A DNA stretch of 64,000 bases from Rikenellaceae bacterium (GCA_015060015.1 SUZG01000001.1:149605-213604), one strand, 5' to 3'; shown: positions 44,611-54,510, counted from the first letter of the stretch. A program made the numbers and translations. The notes: a model not told the origin generated them from the letters alone.

Positions 44611-47600
44611 CTATTGGTTGCGGAACTGCTCCATATATTGATTGGGAAGCATACCGAATTGGGCTTGGAAGCACTTGGCGAAGTACGATGTCGATGAGAA
44701 TCCCACCATATAGCATATCTCCGTCACTCGCAGCTTGTTGTCGCCCGCCAGCAGCTCCGCCGCCACTTTCAGTCGTGTGGTACGCAGGAACTCGTTTGGC
44801 GTGAGGCCCGTAACCTGCTTTATGCGTGTAAAGAATAGTGTACGGCTCATATTCACCGCCGAGGCTATATCCTCTACGGTTATTGCAGGGTTGGCGATGT
44901 TTGCCTTCACATACTCGTTCACCTGTGCCATAAACCTGTTTTCTATCAACGATTTGCTATCCTTGCCATTCTGCACATACGGCATCTTCGAGTACTTCTC
45001 GCGTAGTTCGTTTCGCTTGGCTATGATGGTGTGAATCTGTCGTATCGTCAGGTCGGGTGATGCCCACTTCGCTATGCAGAGGTCTGCACCGGCTGCCAGA
45101 GCCGCCGACTTCGAGGCTGCCGAGCCATCCTTCGATAGTATGAGCAGCGGAATGTCGTTTATGCTCTCGTCGGCACGAATCTTCCCGCAGAAGTCGCTAC
45201 CCGACATATCGGGCAGACGCCACGCTGCGAGTATCAGGTCGTAACGACTCTTTTCGAGGCTCTCCAACGCATCGTTTCCGTTTTCCACCGAGTGGATGTT
45301 GTATCGTGCCGAGAAGTATCGTATGAAGAAGCTGATAAACTCCTCATCACTCTCCACCAGCAGCAGCGATGACTTGCACTCCACGCCCTCCTCCGTTACG
45401 GGCAGTGGTGGCAACTCGGCTATGGGCTGTGCCTCGTCACTCTCCATAGCCTCTGCTATCTCTGCCGCCTCACTCTCCGATACTATGCCTGTGAGTTGCT
45501 GTGTGTCGGGCTTTGTCGAGGGGTCTATCTCCGATATGCTGTCCACCAGTTTGAGCAACTTGTTACAGTTCTGGCGTATCATCTCGGCATCGTTGCGTGT
45601 CTCGCTGTCAAGACCCTTCTGGCGAGCAATGTTCTCTGCCGGAGCAATAATCAGCGACAGCGGGGTATATATCTCGGTTGCTATGTCGGTGAAGCGTTCA
45701 AACTTGGTCTTCAAAATCTCGAGGTTGTTCTTGTGCATCAAGGCATCAATCTGCTCACGATGCTGACTCGCCATGCGGCGGCGTATGAGCAGGATGACAA
45801 CCAGCAGCAGGGCAAATACCACCAGCACATATACCGAAATCATTCCTCGCGTCATCCACCACGGCGGCAATATCGTAATCTCGAACGATGTCTCGTTGCC
45901 GAATGTGTCGCCACCCAGCGACGCACACACCACAAAGCGATAAGTTGCCGGCGTGAGGTTGGTGTACGACACACGCTTCACTCCGGGCGACATATACGGG
46001 TTTGTTACGGTCCACTCGTTGTTGAAGTTCTCCAGCTTGTAACGATATACGGTTCGCAGCGGTGCGGCGTAGTTCAGAGCTATGAAGCTGATGTTGAACG
46101 AGAGCTTGTTGCTGCGTATTCTTATGCCCTGCTTCGGCACCGAGGCGTATGTCACCCACTTATCTCTCGACTTGCTGCTTTGCAGAATCATCAGCTCCGA
46201 CAGCACCACCTCGGCACTCGTTGCGAGGCGATATTGTTGCAGGTCGTATGGGAAGAAACGGTCTATGCCGTTGTTGCTGCCCACATAGATATATCCCGCT
46301 GTCGATTTTATTCCCGAGTTGGCATTAAATATGTTCACCGAGAGTCCGTTCTCCGATGTGTATCGCACAATTTGCGGCTCATTCTCCTCGCTGTGGATGT
46401 AGTTTATAAGACCGTTGTTGGTTGTGATCCAGAGCCCTAAATTTCCCCCCCCCACTAAAATTTGCGAAATTTTGCTTATTTCATATTTCCCATCTTCAAA
46501 AGCTCTCGTAAGGCTGTTTGCGGGCATATTATAACGCATTAGTCCATACCCTTGCGTTCCAATCCACAGATTATTGCCATCCACCGCCAACGCACTTATC
46601 ACAGGCGGCACACTCTCTCCACCTATGCTATTCACGTACTCAAATCTCTTCTCCTGCGGAGAGTATCGCAGCAGTCCACTGCCCGATGTGGCAAACCATA
46701 CCACACCCGAGCCATCCTCGCAGATGTTGCTCACGCGGCCGTTGTAGTTCGTGTCAAAAACTCTCTCCACGCACTGCGTTGCGGGGTTGTATCGGCAGAT
46801 GTTTCGCATCGTGCCTACCCACAGCCGACCCTCGGAGTCCGCCATTATCGAATAGACATCATAATCCTCGCCCTCGCTTATCGGTATTCGACGTGCGACA
46901 CCTGTTGCGAGGTCCATGCGGTATAGTCCGTTTGTTATCGTACCCACCCATAATGCTCTGTCGTGTATGCACAGCGAGTGTATGTTCAGGTTTGGTCGCG
47001 TGGGGTCAATCACTATGGGCTTGTACTCCTCTGTTGCGGGGTTGTAGAGGCTCAGTCCGCCGTCGTCGCTACCCACCCATATCTGACCGTCGGCATTCTC
47101 GCAGAAGCAGCTGATAATCTTTCCGCACGTGTCGGGAATCTCCAGCGAGAAGAATATATCCTGCCCGGGCGGCATGTAGTTCAGTCCGCCGTAGTATGTT
47201 CCCACCCATAGTCCGCCTTCGCGGTCGCATATCATCGAGTGTATGAATCCGTCACGCAGACCCGTTGCCTCGCCCGTGCGGCCGTTGTCCTCTACCGTGA
47301 ATTTCCGCCGACGCACGTTGAACGACACGAGGCCCTGCTCTGTTCCGAGCAGCAGCGTCCCCGGCTCACGTTCTGCTATGGTGCGTATGCGACTGCCACC
47401 CTCTGCCGGAGCATTGCGTGTGAAGTGCATTGTCGAGGTGTCGAGCATGTACAGGTCGCCCGCCATTCCGGCCACCCATATATTCCCCATTATGTCGGCC
47501 CCCATCGTGCTTATTCGCGATATGGGCTCTTTCGTCAGCCAATCCTCTACCTTCGCCGGCACGAGGTCGTCACTCTCGGCGTCGTATCGGCATATATACC

Positions 47601-48198
47601 CGCCACCGAGGGCCATCCACACCTTGTGTTCGCTGTCGGTTATAATCTTCGCTACGGTGTTTCTCTCAAATATGTCGGGGTTGCTGCGGTTGTCCCACTG
47701 CGTGAACTCGCCACTCTGCTTGTTGTATCGCAGCAGGCCGTCGCCCAATGTTCCTATCCACATGTTTCCTGCGTGGTCTGCCGCCATCGTGAATACGAGT
47801 GTCTTTATCTCCTCGCCACCCACCACTATCGGCAGCGGCTTGAACTCGCCCGTCTGCGTGTCGAAAATCTCCACGCCATTCATCGTGCCTATCCACAGGC
47901 GGTCGTTGCTGTCGTGGCTCTCGCTTGTTATGCAGTATATGTTGTCATTCGTCAGGGCATTCTCGCGGCGGTAGTCGGCATAAAACTTCGTGAAGTCGTT
48001 CGAGTTGAAACGGTTCAGGCCGTCACTCGTTCCCGCCCAGATGTACCCCTTGCTGTCCTGGTATATGCACTGTACGGTGTTCGACGAGAGCCCCTCCATA
48101 TCGGTATAGTGGCGGAACCGCCACTCTGTCGCCTCGCTTCTGCCCACTCCGCAGACTATTATCGCTGCGAGGGCTATTATGTACGATATTTTCCTCAT
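44611..48198 (-). CDS. Degenerate hybrid two-component regulator (propeller sensor, pseudo-kinase, AraC HTH)
   Basis: A 1195-residue protein. It has a signal peptide/first helix (1-22), repeated two-component propeller blades (IYQDSKGYIWAGTSDGLNRF and similar) to about 690, a YYY domain (about 700-765), one transmembrane helix (about 780-805) and a short dimerisation-like helix. A receiver-like domain (about 945-1060) and an AraC-type HTH (about 1090-1190) follow. The HisKA motif normally reads SHEFRTPL but here is ATEIYTPL, so the phospho-acceptor His is Thr. No HATPase_c domain follows. In the receiver, DLILAAWRLP has Ala (about 992) where the phospho-Asp should be. Signal transfer by phosphorylation therefore seems impossible; it may act conformationally. 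The start is one of two close ATGs (48207 or 48198). Confidence 0.9.
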   Translation of the reverse strand: MRKISYIIALAAIIVCGVGRSEATEWRFRHYTDMEGLSSNTVQCIYQDSKGYIWAGTSDGLNRFNSNDFTKFYADYRRENALTNDNIYCITSESHDSNDRLWIGTMNGVEIFDTQTGEFKPLPIVVGGEEIKTLVFTMAADHAGNMWIGTLGDGLLRYNKQSGEFTQWDNRSNPDIFERNTVAKIITDSEHKVWMALGGGYICRYDAESDDLVPAKVEDWLTKEPISRISTMGADIMGNIWVAGMAGDLYMLDTSTMHFTRNAPAEGGSRIRTIAEREPGTLLLGTEQGLVSFNVRRRKFTVEDNGRTGEATGLRDGFIHSMICDREGGLWVGTYYGGLNYMPPGQDIFFSLEIPDTCGKIISCFCENADGQIWVGSDDGGLSLYNPATEEYKPIVIDPTRPNLNIHSLCIHDRALWVGTITNGLYRMDLATGVARRIPISEGEDYDVYSIMADSEGRLWVGTMRNICRYNPATQCVERVFDTNYNGRVSNICEDGSGVVWFATSGSGLLRYSPQEKRFEYVNSIGGESVPPVISALAVDGNNLWIGTQGYGLMRYNMPANSLTRAFEDGKYEISKISQILVGGGNLGLWITTNNGLINYIHSEENEPQIVRYTSENGLSVNIFNANSGIKSTAGYIYVGSNNGIDRFFPYDLQQYRLATSAEVVLSELMILQSSKSRDKWVTYASVPKQGIRIRSNKLSFNISFIALNYAAPLRTVYRYKLENFNNEWTVTNPYMSPGVKRVSYTNLTPATYRFVVCASLGGDTFGNETSFEITILPPWWMTRGMISVYVLVVFALLLVVILLIRRRMASQHREQIDALMHKNNLEILKTKFERFTDIATEIYTPLSLIIAPAENIARQKGLDSETRNDAEMIRQNCNKLLKLVDSISEIDPSTKPDTQQLTGIVSESEAAEIAEAMESDEAQPIAELPPLPVTEEGVECKSSLLLVESDEEFISFFIRYFSARYNIHSVENGNDALESLEKSRYDLILAAWRLPDMSGSDFCGKIRADESINDIPLLILSKDGSAASKSAALAAGADLCIAKWASPDLTIRQIHTIIAKRNELREKYSKMPYVQNGKDSKSLIENRFMAQVNEYVKANIANPAITVEDIASAVNMSRTLFFTRIKQVTGLTPNEFLRTTRLKVAAELLAGDNKLRVTEICYMVGFSSTSYFAKCFQAQFGMLPNQYMEQFRNQ

Positions 48199-48224
48199 TT
48201 TCGGCATTTGTGTCGTAATTTCCT

Positions 48225-48232
48225 CAAATTTA
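48225..48232 (-). promoter_or_regulatory. -7 element of the degenerate hybrid regulator gene
   Basis: TAAATTTG on the minus strand, about 25 bp before the ATG. The nearest TTTG upstream is only 12 bp away, so the -33 is not convincing. Confidence 0.35.
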
Positions 48233-48302
48233 GGCAAAATATTTCAAAAAATCGTTCATCCGATAAAAAAATCGTACATGGCGTCGGTTGCTCTCTTATC
48301 TA

Positions 48303-48335
48303 CAAAAAAAAGCCCGAAGGGGAAACCTTCGGGCT
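48303..48335 (-). terminator. Terminator of the surface/fimbrial-like operon
   Basis: AGCCCGAAGG pairs with CCTTCGGGCT across five bases, with a run of Ts on the minus strand. It lies 52 bp after the stop of the giant lipoprotein gene. Confidence 0.88.
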
Positions 48336-48386
48336 TGTCATTATCTATGCAGGGTCTGCACCCCACACAGAATATTCAGAGATTTA

Positions 48387-51300
48387 TTACTGTGCAGTGG
48401 TGAACTCCATTGTACCAGTAGTAGAAGGTATGTTCTCGAAGTCTCGATTCATTGATGAGAAGAAGAACTTCGTTCCAGCATCAATTTCGTCCTGCTTGTA
48501 AGCATAAGCCTCAAGACCAGCGGCCTGGCAACCAGCAACATAGTCTTCCTTAGATTTAGCAGGAATACCAGGAACCAAATAAGCAGTGTACTCAACAACA
48601 TAAGTAGTACCAGCCTTGAAAGTAATGCCCTCAAGCTTCTTGCCAGCAGCTGTTGACCAGTTGGCGTCAGTCTGGTTGATCCATGGGATATAGTAATGTG
48701 ATGTCCAACCCTTTACGTGCGGATCCAATGCAATAAAACCAACATCACCTGCAACACCCTGCTCCTCATAAATGACAGTATCAGAGCCCTGCTCCTTAAT
48801 CTTGAATGCAATACGATGGAATGCACCAGCCTTGTATGAGAGTCTGTACATATTGAGCTTCCAAGAACCATCATCCTGCTTTACAATCTCGAATGAAGGA
48901 TTGTAGTCATACAATGTGAAAATTTCAGCAGATACTGTTGCAGACTCAGAGCCGGCAGTAACCTTGAAGTAGTAATTGCGAGCTGCGTTCAAGTTCGTAA
49001 TAGTTGCAGTAGTCTCGGTTGCATTAACAGAACCATCGGTGCAAGCCTCGGTAGTACCGTAAGCAACAGTGTAAGAAGAAGCACCAGCAACAGGACTCCA
49101 AGTAACCTTTGCAGCCTGATACAAGCCTGCAATCTCAACCTTAGGATTCATACCAACAACATACTTCTCAGCCAATGTGCCTTCCAACTTGATAGGATTA
49201 GCAGGATCAAAGAGAACGTCAGCACCCTTATTCTTAAGGTTTACACGGTTTGCATCAGCCTCAGCCATTACCTCAGTACTGTTCTTTACACTCCAATAAG
49301 CATTAATAAGAGGTGCATAAGATACGCTATAAGAGATAGTCCACTCACCTACCTCAAAAGCAGGAGCAGCATCCTCTTTCTGAGTCTGGTAATCAGCAGC
49401 AGCTGGAGTCTTGTCCCAATACCAAGTTGTGCAAGGATCAAATGAACCCTTTGTGAAACGACCTAAGTCTGTACCGTCGGTGTTCGCATGTGCCATGAAA
49501 CCATTTGCAGAGAAACGAGACTTAACACCGTCCTTATCAAATGCCTTGTTATAAGTTGCAGTGTGAGTCAAAGAACCGTTAGTGAAAGTGATAGTTACGT
49601 CGTAACCAACACCGTAAACATCCAGGATGTCGCTAACTGACAATGTAGCACCATCGAAAGATACAGCGGGAGTAGGCATACCAGTCAAAGTCCATACCTG
49701 AATCTCGTTAGACTCAACAGAAGTAGCGATTACGTTGCCGTTTGCGTCCAAAGACTTAACGATAAACTTGTACATGTTAGCGTCAGTCAAACCAGTAACA
49801 GTAGCCTCGTTAGTAGTAGCGTCAGCAACCTTAGTTGCACCTACAAATACCTGATAAGAAGCAGCACCATCAACAGCTGGCCAAGTAACCGTTGCACCCT
49901 GATAACCCTCAGCAACTGCCTCAGGAGTAGTAGCCTCAGCAATTACAAGCTTGAAATCAGAAGAACCCTCACGATACTGCATCTCCTGAAGAACGTCAGA
50001 AGAATCGGGGAAGTTGATACGCTGACCATCAGCGTTATATGTTGCATTAAGCACGGGATAGTAACCGGCCTTATACTTGATAGTGTAAGTACCCTTCTCA
50101 AATGGAGGCATAGTAGTAGTTGCAGTAGTAGCACCATCCCACTTCCAAGCATTGTAAGAACTTGCAATATTGTTCTTAATCTTGCGAGGACTATCTTCCT
50201 CAATACCAACCCTGAGATTCTCAAAAGTCTTGTTATTAGTATCTGTGAATGTACCCTTTGCAGTGTGAGTAGGAGTAGTGGCACCATCCTTATAGAAGTA
50301 AACCTCAGCCTCCAAAAGAACACCATTGATATCAAGGTTAGACTTTGTAGTCTCAGAACCCTTCAACTCCTTGTTCTCAACGATAAGCTGACCATTTGCT
50401 ACATAAACAGCAGGCTCAGGACGATTTGCCAATGAGAATACAGCAACATCCTCAGTAACTACGCGAGCGATAACCTTATCGTTCTCGTTGTAAGCCTTGA
50501 TAGTAAATGAAGCAGTAGCCTCAGCTACCTTACCAGCGGGAGTCGTCCATTCAACGGTTGTAGTAGCAGCCTCGTCAGCACGAGTTGAGCCATCAGGATT
50601 AACCTTACCAAGCTCCTCACCCTTATACTCAACACCATAGTACTCAGCACCCTCAACAGCGTTCCAAGTAAGAGTAGCAGAACCCATAGCAGCCTTGTTG
50701 GTTGCAGTGGCTACCATAGTGATAGAGCCAGCCTCCTGATTGTGCAAGTAGTAAGGATTCTCCCAGTCAGGCAGAATAATTACGCGGAAATCAACAGTCT
50801 CAGAGAGCAAGCTACCAACGATATAAGTACGGTGGTTACGCTCGATTGCGATGTTAGAGAAAGTCTGTGTCAAAGTCTCGTCAGCAGTACCGTAGTTGAA
50901 AGTAACATCCTTCAACTCCTGACCCTCGCCTTCCTCAGCTGACCAAGCGTCGCCATCAACCAATACATAGTTGAAAGAAACGAGCTGATACTCAGTGCCC
51001 TCGAGAGTAGCAGTAACGTCAGAAGGAATGTTAGCCAAATTGTAAGTAACATCCTCAGTAGCACCTACCTTACCAGTTACGAGGTTAAGCGACTTTGCTA
51101 CGTTCAAAGTAACACCGGTCTTTGCAAGCTCGAAACCAGCAGCCTTAGCAGCCGCCAAATCAGTAGCGGGGATAGCTACGTTAAGCTGTGCGAAAGGACG
51201 ACGCAACTCAACCTTCTGCTCACCAGTCTCCTGACCTGCAGTGATAGAGAAGTTGTGAATGTTGAAGAATGCGTCGAGGTCCTCGTCGTTAGAATTAACA

Positions 51301-51686
51301 TCGCCCATAGTTACCTCAGGCCATGCAACAGTGTAAGGAGCACCATTTGCCTGTGCCCAGAACATACCTACATACTTCTTGCCCTTTACAAGGCGAACAT
51401 TGAAGGTGTTCTCCAAAACACCATCAGCGAAGAAGCCCTCCTCAACATTCGAGAAGATAGCAGTGCCAACAGCAGCACCGTTCTCGTCTGCCTCGAAGAT
51501 TGCCCAATGCAAATCGTCGGCAGCAACGCCAGTGCCGTAAGTGTCTTCAATGGCAGCACGTGTGCTAACCGCAGGTGCAGAGATCTTGAAAGTAACGATT
51601 GAACCCTCGTCCAAACGTGTTTCATCTCTCATACACGATGTAAACAGCATACCCAATGCTGCTACACAAACTAATAATTTTTTCAT
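48387..51686 (-). CDS. Giant FN3-containing surface lipoprotein (fimbrial-type locus)
   Basis: A 1099-residue lipoprotein (lipobox FTSC, Cys at about 18). The N-terminal ~330 residues resemble fimbrillin-type DUF6562 domains (VSTRAAIEDTYG, the beta-rich FAQLNVAIPATDLAAAK, then RNHRTYIVGSLLSETVDFRV and PDWENPYYLH). At least three fibronectin type III-like domains follow, each marked by WNAVEGAEYY, WPAVDGAASYQVFV or WSPVAGASSYTVAYG. They alternate with a second repeated beta domain (for example SYNAWKWDG and CTTWYWDK segments). It likely projects from the cell surface as an adhesin or fibre subunit. The ATG at 51686 is chosen over a TTG two codons upstream. Confidence 0.8.
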   Translation of the reverse strand: MKKLLVCVAALGMLFTSCMRDETRLDEGSIVTFKISAPAVSTRAAIEDTYGTGVAADDLHWAIFEADENGAAVGTAIFSNVEEGFFADGVLENTFNVRLVKGKKYVGMFWAQANGAPYTVAWPEVTMGDVNSNDEDLDAFFNIHNFSITAGQETGEQKVELRRPFAQLNVAIPATDLAAAKAAGFELAKTGVTLNVAKSLNLVTGKVGATEDVTYNLANIPSDVTATLEGTEYQLVSFNYVLVDGDAWSAEEGEGQELKDVTFNYGTADETLTQTFSNIAIERNHRTYIVGSLLSETVDFRVIILPDWENPYYLHNQEAGSITMVATATNKAAMGSATLTWNAVEGAEYYGVEYKGEELGKVNPDGSTRADEAATTTVEWTTPAGKVAEATASFTIKAYNENDKVIARVVTEDVAVFSLANRPEPAVYVANGQLIVENKELKGSETTKSNLDINGVLLEAEVYFYKDGATTPTHTAKGTFTDTNNKTFENLRVGIEEDSPRKIKNNIASSYNAWKWDGATTATTTMPPFEKGTYTIKYKAGYYPVLNATYNADGQRINFPDSSDVLQEMQYREGSSDFKLVIAEATTPEAVAEGYQGATVTWPAVDGAASYQVFVGATKVADATTNEATVTGLTDANMYKFIVKSLDANGNVIATSVESNEIQVWTLTGMPTPAVSFDGATLSVSDILDVYGVGYDVTITFTNGSLTHTATYNKAFDKDGVKSRFSANGFMAHANTDGTDLGRFTKGSFDPCTTWYWDKTPAAADYQTQKEDAAPAFEVGEWTISYSVSYAPLINAYWSVKNSTEVMAEADANRVNLKNKGADVLFDPANPIKLEGTLAEKYVVGMNPKVEIAGLYQAAKVTWSPVAGASSYTVAYGTTEACTDGSVNATETTATITNLNAARNYYFKVTAGSESATVSAEIFTLYDYNPSFEIVKQDDGSWKLNMYRLSYKAGAFHRIAFKIKEQGSDTVIYEEQGVAGDVGFIALDPHVKGWTSHYYIPWINQTDANWSTAAGKKLEGITFKAGTTYVVEYTAYLVPGIPAKSKEDYVAGCQAAGLEAYAYKQDEIDAGTKFFFSSMNRDFENIPSTTGTMEFTTAQ

Positions 51687-51740
51687 AATCAAAAAGGTTT
51701 TAGTTTTTATGAAAGGTTAATAATTAAGTGAATAAAATGT

Positions 51741-52886
51741 TTAATCTATGTAGTGGATGTGGTCGGGACCCTCAAAGCTCGGGTCGATACCCACACCGCC
51801 AGTCGATTTCGCGGTAAGGAAGTTAGCTCGGATGGTCGTCAGGTGGCTTCGCACAAGCGGAACATCGATGACCTTCGAGGTGGAGATCTTCTCGTTGCGG
51901 TAGTCATACACCTCAACAGCCACACGCACCATCATCTGGTTCTTGCTGACCATAACATAGTCGAAGCCAAGCTCCGCCTCGGTGTCGTTGAGGATTCGCA
52001 GGTCGCACTCAAACGATACACTGCCCGCAGGTGCCGCATCGATAGGCTCGTTACGCATGACGTGGAACTCGTTGGGCATATTACTCATATACTTCACCAC
52101 CACGCGGTAGTCGTTGAGGTCCACAACGCGTGACGGGTTGCCGACAGCGATGATGTTGTCGCCCATAACCAGCGTGGGGAAGAACATACGGTCGATGCCC
52201 GCCTCCTGCTGTGGCTCGTCCTGCTCCTTGTTCTTCTCGGCTTCGGCCTCCGCCTCGGCTCTCTCGGCCTCCAACTCGAGGATGTGCTGCACGAAACGGT
52301 CGAAGTCGGTAGTCACAAGGTTGAACTTCGCCAAAGGACGTTCATTCGAGATGTTGAGGTCGGTCGTGAGTTCGGTAATCTCCGCTTCGAGTGAGCCGAC
52401 AAAGGCATCGCGGAAGTCGTTACAGCCCTCGTGAGGCCCGTTGTAGATGATGCCACGGAAGAGGTCGGTGTTGTAGAAGAGATGCTCCTCCTTGCCCGCC
52501 TCCACATAGTCGGTCCATACGAAGATGTTGTAGTGACCCAGTGCCAGCTCGAATGTGAGGTCGCGGTTGAGGGTCTCCACATCGTCAAATGTATAGACCT
52601 GACGCTTCACAAGCTGGTTGGCAGAGTATCCGTACATCGGCTCGGCAGCGTATGCCTCGACGGTGTAGCGTACATCGTAGCTGGCAGCAGCGGCTGCACG
52701 GCTGGCTGTATGCTCGATGACCTTATAGAGTGGCAGCTCGGTGCTGTAATCAAGATGCAGAACAAACGGATACGGTCTTTCAGGGTCGATTGTCGGCCAC
52801 TCGTGAACACTACAAGATGAGAAGAGTGTAGTGCAGATGGCTACCATAGCCACCAGGATATGCTGTATGTGCTTAATCGTTCTCAT
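51741..52886 (-). CDS. Lipoprotein of the fimbrial-type locus (FimB/Mfa2- or DUF6562-like)
   Basis: A 381-residue lipoprotein (lipobox FSSC, Cys at about 25). It shows the pattern of fimbrial anchor/minor subunit proteins: beta-rich N-terminus with FVLHLDYST, then FELALGHYNIFVWTDYVEAGKE, RPLAKFNLVTTDFDRFVQHI, and the C-terminal VPLVRSHLTTIRANFLT. A charged Glu/Ala stretch (AERAEAEAEAEKNKEQDEPQ) interrupts the middle. Its ATG overlaps the stop of the DUF3575 gene, and it precedes the giant lipoprotein. It may anchor or cap the fibre; the exact family is uncertain. Confidence 0.7.
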   Translation of the reverse strand: MRTIKHIQHILVAMVAICTTLFSSCSVHEWPTIDPERPYPFVLHLDYSTELPLYKVIEHTASRAAAAASYDVRYTVEAYAAEPMYGYSANQLVKRQVYTFDDVETLNRDLTFELALGHYNIFVWTDYVEAGKEEHLFYNTDLFRGIIYNGPHEGCNDFRDAFVGSLEAEITELTTDLNISNERPLAKFNLVTTDFDRFVQHILELEAERAEAEAEAEKNKEQDEPQQEAGIDRMFFPTLVMGDNIIAVGNPSRVVDLNDYRVVVKYMSNMPNEFHVMRNEPIDAAPAGSVSFECDLRILNDTEAELGFDYVMVSKNQMMVRVAVEVYDYRNEKISTSKVIDVPLVRSHLTTIRANFLTAKSTGGVGIDPSFEGPDHIHYID

Positions 52887-54112
52887 TACTTGTCCTTTCT
52901 TTTGAGGTTAAACATATAAGAGAACGACACTCCAACGTGGTCAATGCCGATCCATGTGTCGTGAACGGTGTGCGAGAGCTCACCCTTCCATGTCTTGTCG
53001 GTATTGAAGAATTTGTCGTACTTCAAGTCATATACACCGGCACCCACCGAGAACTCCATCTTCCAACGCTGGTTGCGGCTGATGGGCAGACGATAGCCGA
53101 GTGTCAGACCACCACCCAAGGCGGGATGTCTTCCATCTTCATCCTGAACACGATACTTGCCGTCCCAGGCGAAGTTGTAGTAAGACATTGCGGCGTGAGC
53201 ACCGAGGAATAATTTATCGTTTGCGTTGCCCCAGAACCAGAAACGAGCCTCCGGCTGGACGCTGAATGTACGGAACTTGCGAGTCGATCTGAAATAATCG
53301 ACACCCGAATAGTAGATAGGCAGCTGCACTGACCACATCTTGCCCAGATCGACCTCTACGGCGAGGTTGGCGATAGCCATACCCAGGCCGATGACGTTGG
53401 TCTTCAAATAGAGGTGGCGAGGAGTACGCTTCTCAACCTTCGGCTCTGCGTCGAGCTGTGGGATGCTGTGGCGAGGCAATACCTCGGCAACGATTCTGAT
53501 GCTTGGCTCGGTGCGAGGTTTATATGTGAAGCCCAGGATGTAGGCGTTACGCATCTCGCTGAAGAAGCGGTCAAACATAGTATCCCACGCCACGCCGTTG
53601 GCTATGGCCTTCAAGGCGGGAATACGACCATCCACTATGCTGCCATTGATATCAACGGCCTCCACAAAGTCGTTGTTGTTCAGCACTTTGAGCACCTCGT
53701 CTTTATGCTCCATATCCGAAGCCTCAACTCTGGCGATAAGATCGTGCCAAGCGATGTAGTGGTCGTTGCGAACGATGATAGAGTCGGGCAGCGATATTCT
53801 CGCACGCACATACTTTTCAAGCTCTGTCAGACGACAGTGGCTCAATGCCTGATTGATTTTGGCACTACCCTCCGGAGATACAGCTCCCGAAAATTCAACT
53901 CTGTGTAATACGATTGATTTATCACTTGTGATAGAATCCAACAAGTGTATAATCTGATTCAGATTAGCCTCATTATTCTTGTAGGCCAAATCTATATCAC
54001 TCTTTCCTTGCTTAAATGCAATGCCCACCTCGAAGTCGCGTTCCTGAGCATAGGAACAGACCCCGACACATAGTGCAACAGCGAGCAATATGTATTTAAC
54101 TATTTGCATCAC
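52886..54112 (-). CDS. DUF3575 outer membrane protein with OmpA-like N-terminal part
   Basis: A 408-residue protein with signal peptide (1-22, CSYAQ). Residues ~28-150 look like an OmpA/peptidoglycan-binding-like domain (VLHRVEFSGAVSPEGSAKIN, then LSHCRLTELEKYV). Residues ~225-405 form a DUF3575 beta-barrel (YLKTNVIGLGMAIANLAVEV, WSVQLPIYYSG, FSVQPEARFWFWGN, LGGGLTLGYRLP). DUF3575 genes are typical first genes of Bacteroidales fimbrial (type V pilus-like) loci. It is the first gene of this three-gene operon and has a good promoter. Confidence 0.85.
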   Translation of the reverse strand: MMQIVKYILLAVALCVGVCSYAQERDFEVGIAFKQGKSDIDLAYKNNEANLNQIIHLLDSITSDKSIVLHRVEFSGAVSPEGSAKINQALSHCRLTELEKYVRARISLPDSIIVRNDHYIAWHDLIARVEASDMEHKDEVLKVLNNNDFVEAVDINGSIVDGRIPALKAIANGVAWDTMFDRFFSEMRNAYILGFTYKPRTEPSIRIVAEVLPRHSIPQLDAEPKVEKRTPRHLYLKTNVIGLGMAIANLAVEVDLGKMWSVQLPIYYSGVDYFRSTRKFRTFSVQPEARFWFWGNANDKLFLGAHAAMSYYNFAWDGKYRVQDEDGRHPALGGGLTLGYRLPISRNQRWKMEFSVGAGVYDLKYDKFFNTDKTWKGELSHTVHDTWIGIDHVGVSFSYMFNLKRKDK

Positions 54113-54158
54113 CCCTTTGTAGATAAAAAAAGCATTAATAAAATGCTCACAATTAGAA

Positions 54159-54189
54159 CAAAAGTATCCTTTTTTTTTGTAATCTGCAA
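54159..54189 (-). promoter_or_regulatory. Promoter of the fimbrial-type operon
   Basis: TTG (54189-54187), 20-bp spacer, TACTTTTG (54166-54159) on the minus strand. Leader of about 40 nt before the DUF3575 ATG. Confidence 0.5.
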
Positions 54190-54457
54190 GAGTGTTTAAT
54201 AAAAAAATGCGGAATTAGGGCTATTTGTATCAAATTATATATCATTTATGTCATTTTGCTTATAATGGGCGTAAATCCCATTTTTTGAGGCTTTCTGCTG
54301 CCAAAAAACCTTATAACAGCATAACTTTTTGATGTTTTTTGACCCTCGTAAAAGTGGTTTTATTTATAAAAAAATTAAAAAATACAAACCCTGCAACTTC
54401 CGTTCTGTGCCGTATATTATATAATCCCTTTATATTATTTATATTATAAGGTATATA

Positions 54458-54488
54458 CAAAAATTGCCCAACCTTGCGGTCGGGCAAT
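54458..54488 (-). terminator. Terminator of the host-glycan operon
   Basis: On the minus strand ATTGCCC pairs with GGGCAAT across 12 bases, followed by TTTTTGT, 23 bp after the GH97 stop at 54511. Confidence 0.8.
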
Positions 54489-54510
54489 ATCGTTTTAATA
54501 CTTTTTCGGA

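Larger units (their letters stand above)
54113..54510. other. AT-rich spacer between the fimbrial-type and glycosidase operons
   Basis: A 398-bp region strongly AT-rich with TATATTAT/TTATATTAT-like runs near 54415-54455. No gene recognised. It holds the DUF3575 operon promoter at one end and the glycosidase operon terminator at the other. Confidence 0.6.

Noticed and set aside
48198..48237. Upstream TTG start for the hybrid regulator
   Set aside because: It would place the start before the -7 element's likely transcription start and add a non-signal-like N-terminus.
47239..48501. 420-codon open frame on the plus strand
   Set aside because: It is antisense to the propeller regulator, has Arg/His/Val/Tyr-rich unnatural composition and no recognisable domain.
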